Positions 33,402 through 34,200 of a stretch of 34,200 nt of DNA are shown here, piece by piece. The stretch is taken from NCBI GenBank assembly GCA_024277285.1, contig JAJRVM010000212.1, positions 1 through 34,200 on the forward strand, read 5' to 3'. The notes under the pieces are model-generated. The model saw only the letters and a list, made by a program, of their open reading frames with translations. It did no database searches and was not told the origin of the DNA. Position numbers and translations under genes: made by a program. The stretch is from Planctomycetota bacterium. GTDB taxonomy: Bacteria; Planctomycetota; Planctomycetia; Pirellulales; Pirellulaceae. How positions within the stretch are numbered: position 1 is the stretch's first letter; the number at the start of each line of letters is the position of its first letter.

Positions 33402-34200
33402 CGAAAATATCCCTCCGAAAAGTGTGAACCGTCAGCCGCGAATCTAGTTAAGACGATGTGAGAATGGTCCACTTGACTTGCATGAGCCGTCGTGGGGGAC
33501 CATCCGTTAGATGGTTGGCTGAACCAATATTGATGTACTAAATGCACGTGGTGCGTTGCCGGAAGAAACACACTTAGCGAGTGGAGCTGCCGGCGAAAGC
33601 GAAAGACCTACCAAACTCGAAGCATGTGATTATTCACCAGCGAAAACGAATGTCAAGCATTTCTTAGCACTGTCGCCAGCGGTTCGACCAGAATGAGCTC
33701 ATGCGGTGGACCTATGGTAGCGATAGGGGAAACATCACGTCATGGGCAAACCCTGCCGGCAAGGTGACTGCATCCCCCCAACGATGGGCACCACAAGCGA
33801 TTCGCGGTGCCGTGATCAGGCGCGCAGCTGCTGGCAAATCGCAACCACTGATTCGGCATTAAGGGGAACACAGCTTACCTTGCGCCAACTATCGTCCTGT
33901 TGTCGATTCGCTTGGCCACGACGCTGGCTATTATGAATCCCGTTTCGCGTCCGGAAGAAGAGGGAAACTACCGTAATTTAAGGGGGGGCACTGGCAGTGG
34001 GAGATCCCACGCCACTAGCGACGATATGGACACTTTGCCAAACGGGAAATTCTTCATTTTTTTTTACGGCTACCTTAAGAATGGACTTCAGAGCGTGTCG
34101 CCAGGGCATTTTCGCGTACCGTGACGTTCAGTTGAGCGCCGAGAGTCGATCTTCAAGAGTGGACCAAACGCCGAAACGCCTGCTAGCAGAATGCTTTTCG
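33402..34200. other. Terminal region without a recognised gene
   Basis: The last ~800 bp hold only short open frames without ribosome sites or recognisable protein features. A run of eight to nine T near 34059-34067 and a G-run near 33983 were the only low-complexity points noted. The region may be the flank of a gene beyond the right edge. Confidence 0.5.

Noticed and set aside
33900..34124. A 74-aa plus-strand frame near the right edge
   Set aside because: There is no ribosome site, it runs through a T-tract, and its composition does not look like protein.

Overview
The window is almost certainly chromosomal DNA from a planctomycete of the Pirellulales type. Evidence from the sequence: a DUF1501 / PPC-domain / DUF1549-DUF1553 / cytochrome-c-WD40 gene cluster, a BBP7-type outer-membrane barrel, a DUF1080 protein, a PmoA-like DUF6807 protein, a very large surface protein with an LExLExRLxLAGD-type N-terminal motif, and loosely packed genes separated by long repeat-bearing gaps. 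No rRNA, tRNA, CRISPR array, prophage or complete IS element was recognised.

Layout. 1-383: two copies of a 222-bp tandem unit that probably continues off the left edge. 447-3567 (minus): an FHA-GAF-class III nucleotide cyclase and a site-2-type M50 metalloprotease. 3908-4945 (minus): an RmlD-like SDR reductase whose YxxxK lysine reads as Met. 5769-10745 (plus): a ~1,658-aa surface protein combining thioredoxin-like, cyclophilin, Ig/cohesin-like, cadherin-like and SdrD-B-like modules, facing a PilT/PilU-type ATPase (10752-11879, minus) only 6 bp away. 12263-13639 (minus): BBP7 barrel. 14147-14851 (plus): secreted coiled-coil protein. 14997-16391 (minus): tadA preceded by a DUF1080 gene interrupted by one in-frame TAG. 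16639-16798: pyrimidine-rich minisatellite just before a VanZ-like gene (16820, plus), which overlaps tail-to-tail with a UDP-glucuronate decarboxylase-like gene (17239-18210, minus). 18644-21281 (plus): a secreted hypothetical, a DUF6807/PmoA-like protein and a 99-aa hypothetical. 21801-21986: csrA with a near-consensus promoter and a terminator-like hairpin, set among 15-bp minisatellites and a duplicated hairpin repeat. 23089-31885 (plus): a four-gene exported cluster. 32157-32767 (plus): a coupled pair, small partner plus retropepsin-like aspartyl protease, followed by a strong terminator. 33174-33401 (minus): a 75-aa hypothetical. The last ~800 bp show no gene.

How the genes may work together. 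The strongest functional unit is the four-gene cluster 23089-31885: a Tat-exported DUF1501 protein, a PPC-domain protein, a DUF1549/DUF1553 protein with CxxCH-type motifs, and a cytochrome-c/WD40/coiled-coil protein. It reads as an envelope complex with redox parts, but its biochemical role is not established by the sequence. Most other genes also act in the cell envelope or on surface sugars. The most unusual observations are the amber codon replacing an expected Trp in the DUF1080 gene, the composite giant protein, the structured duplicated repeat downstream of csrA, and the coupled aspartyl-protease pair.
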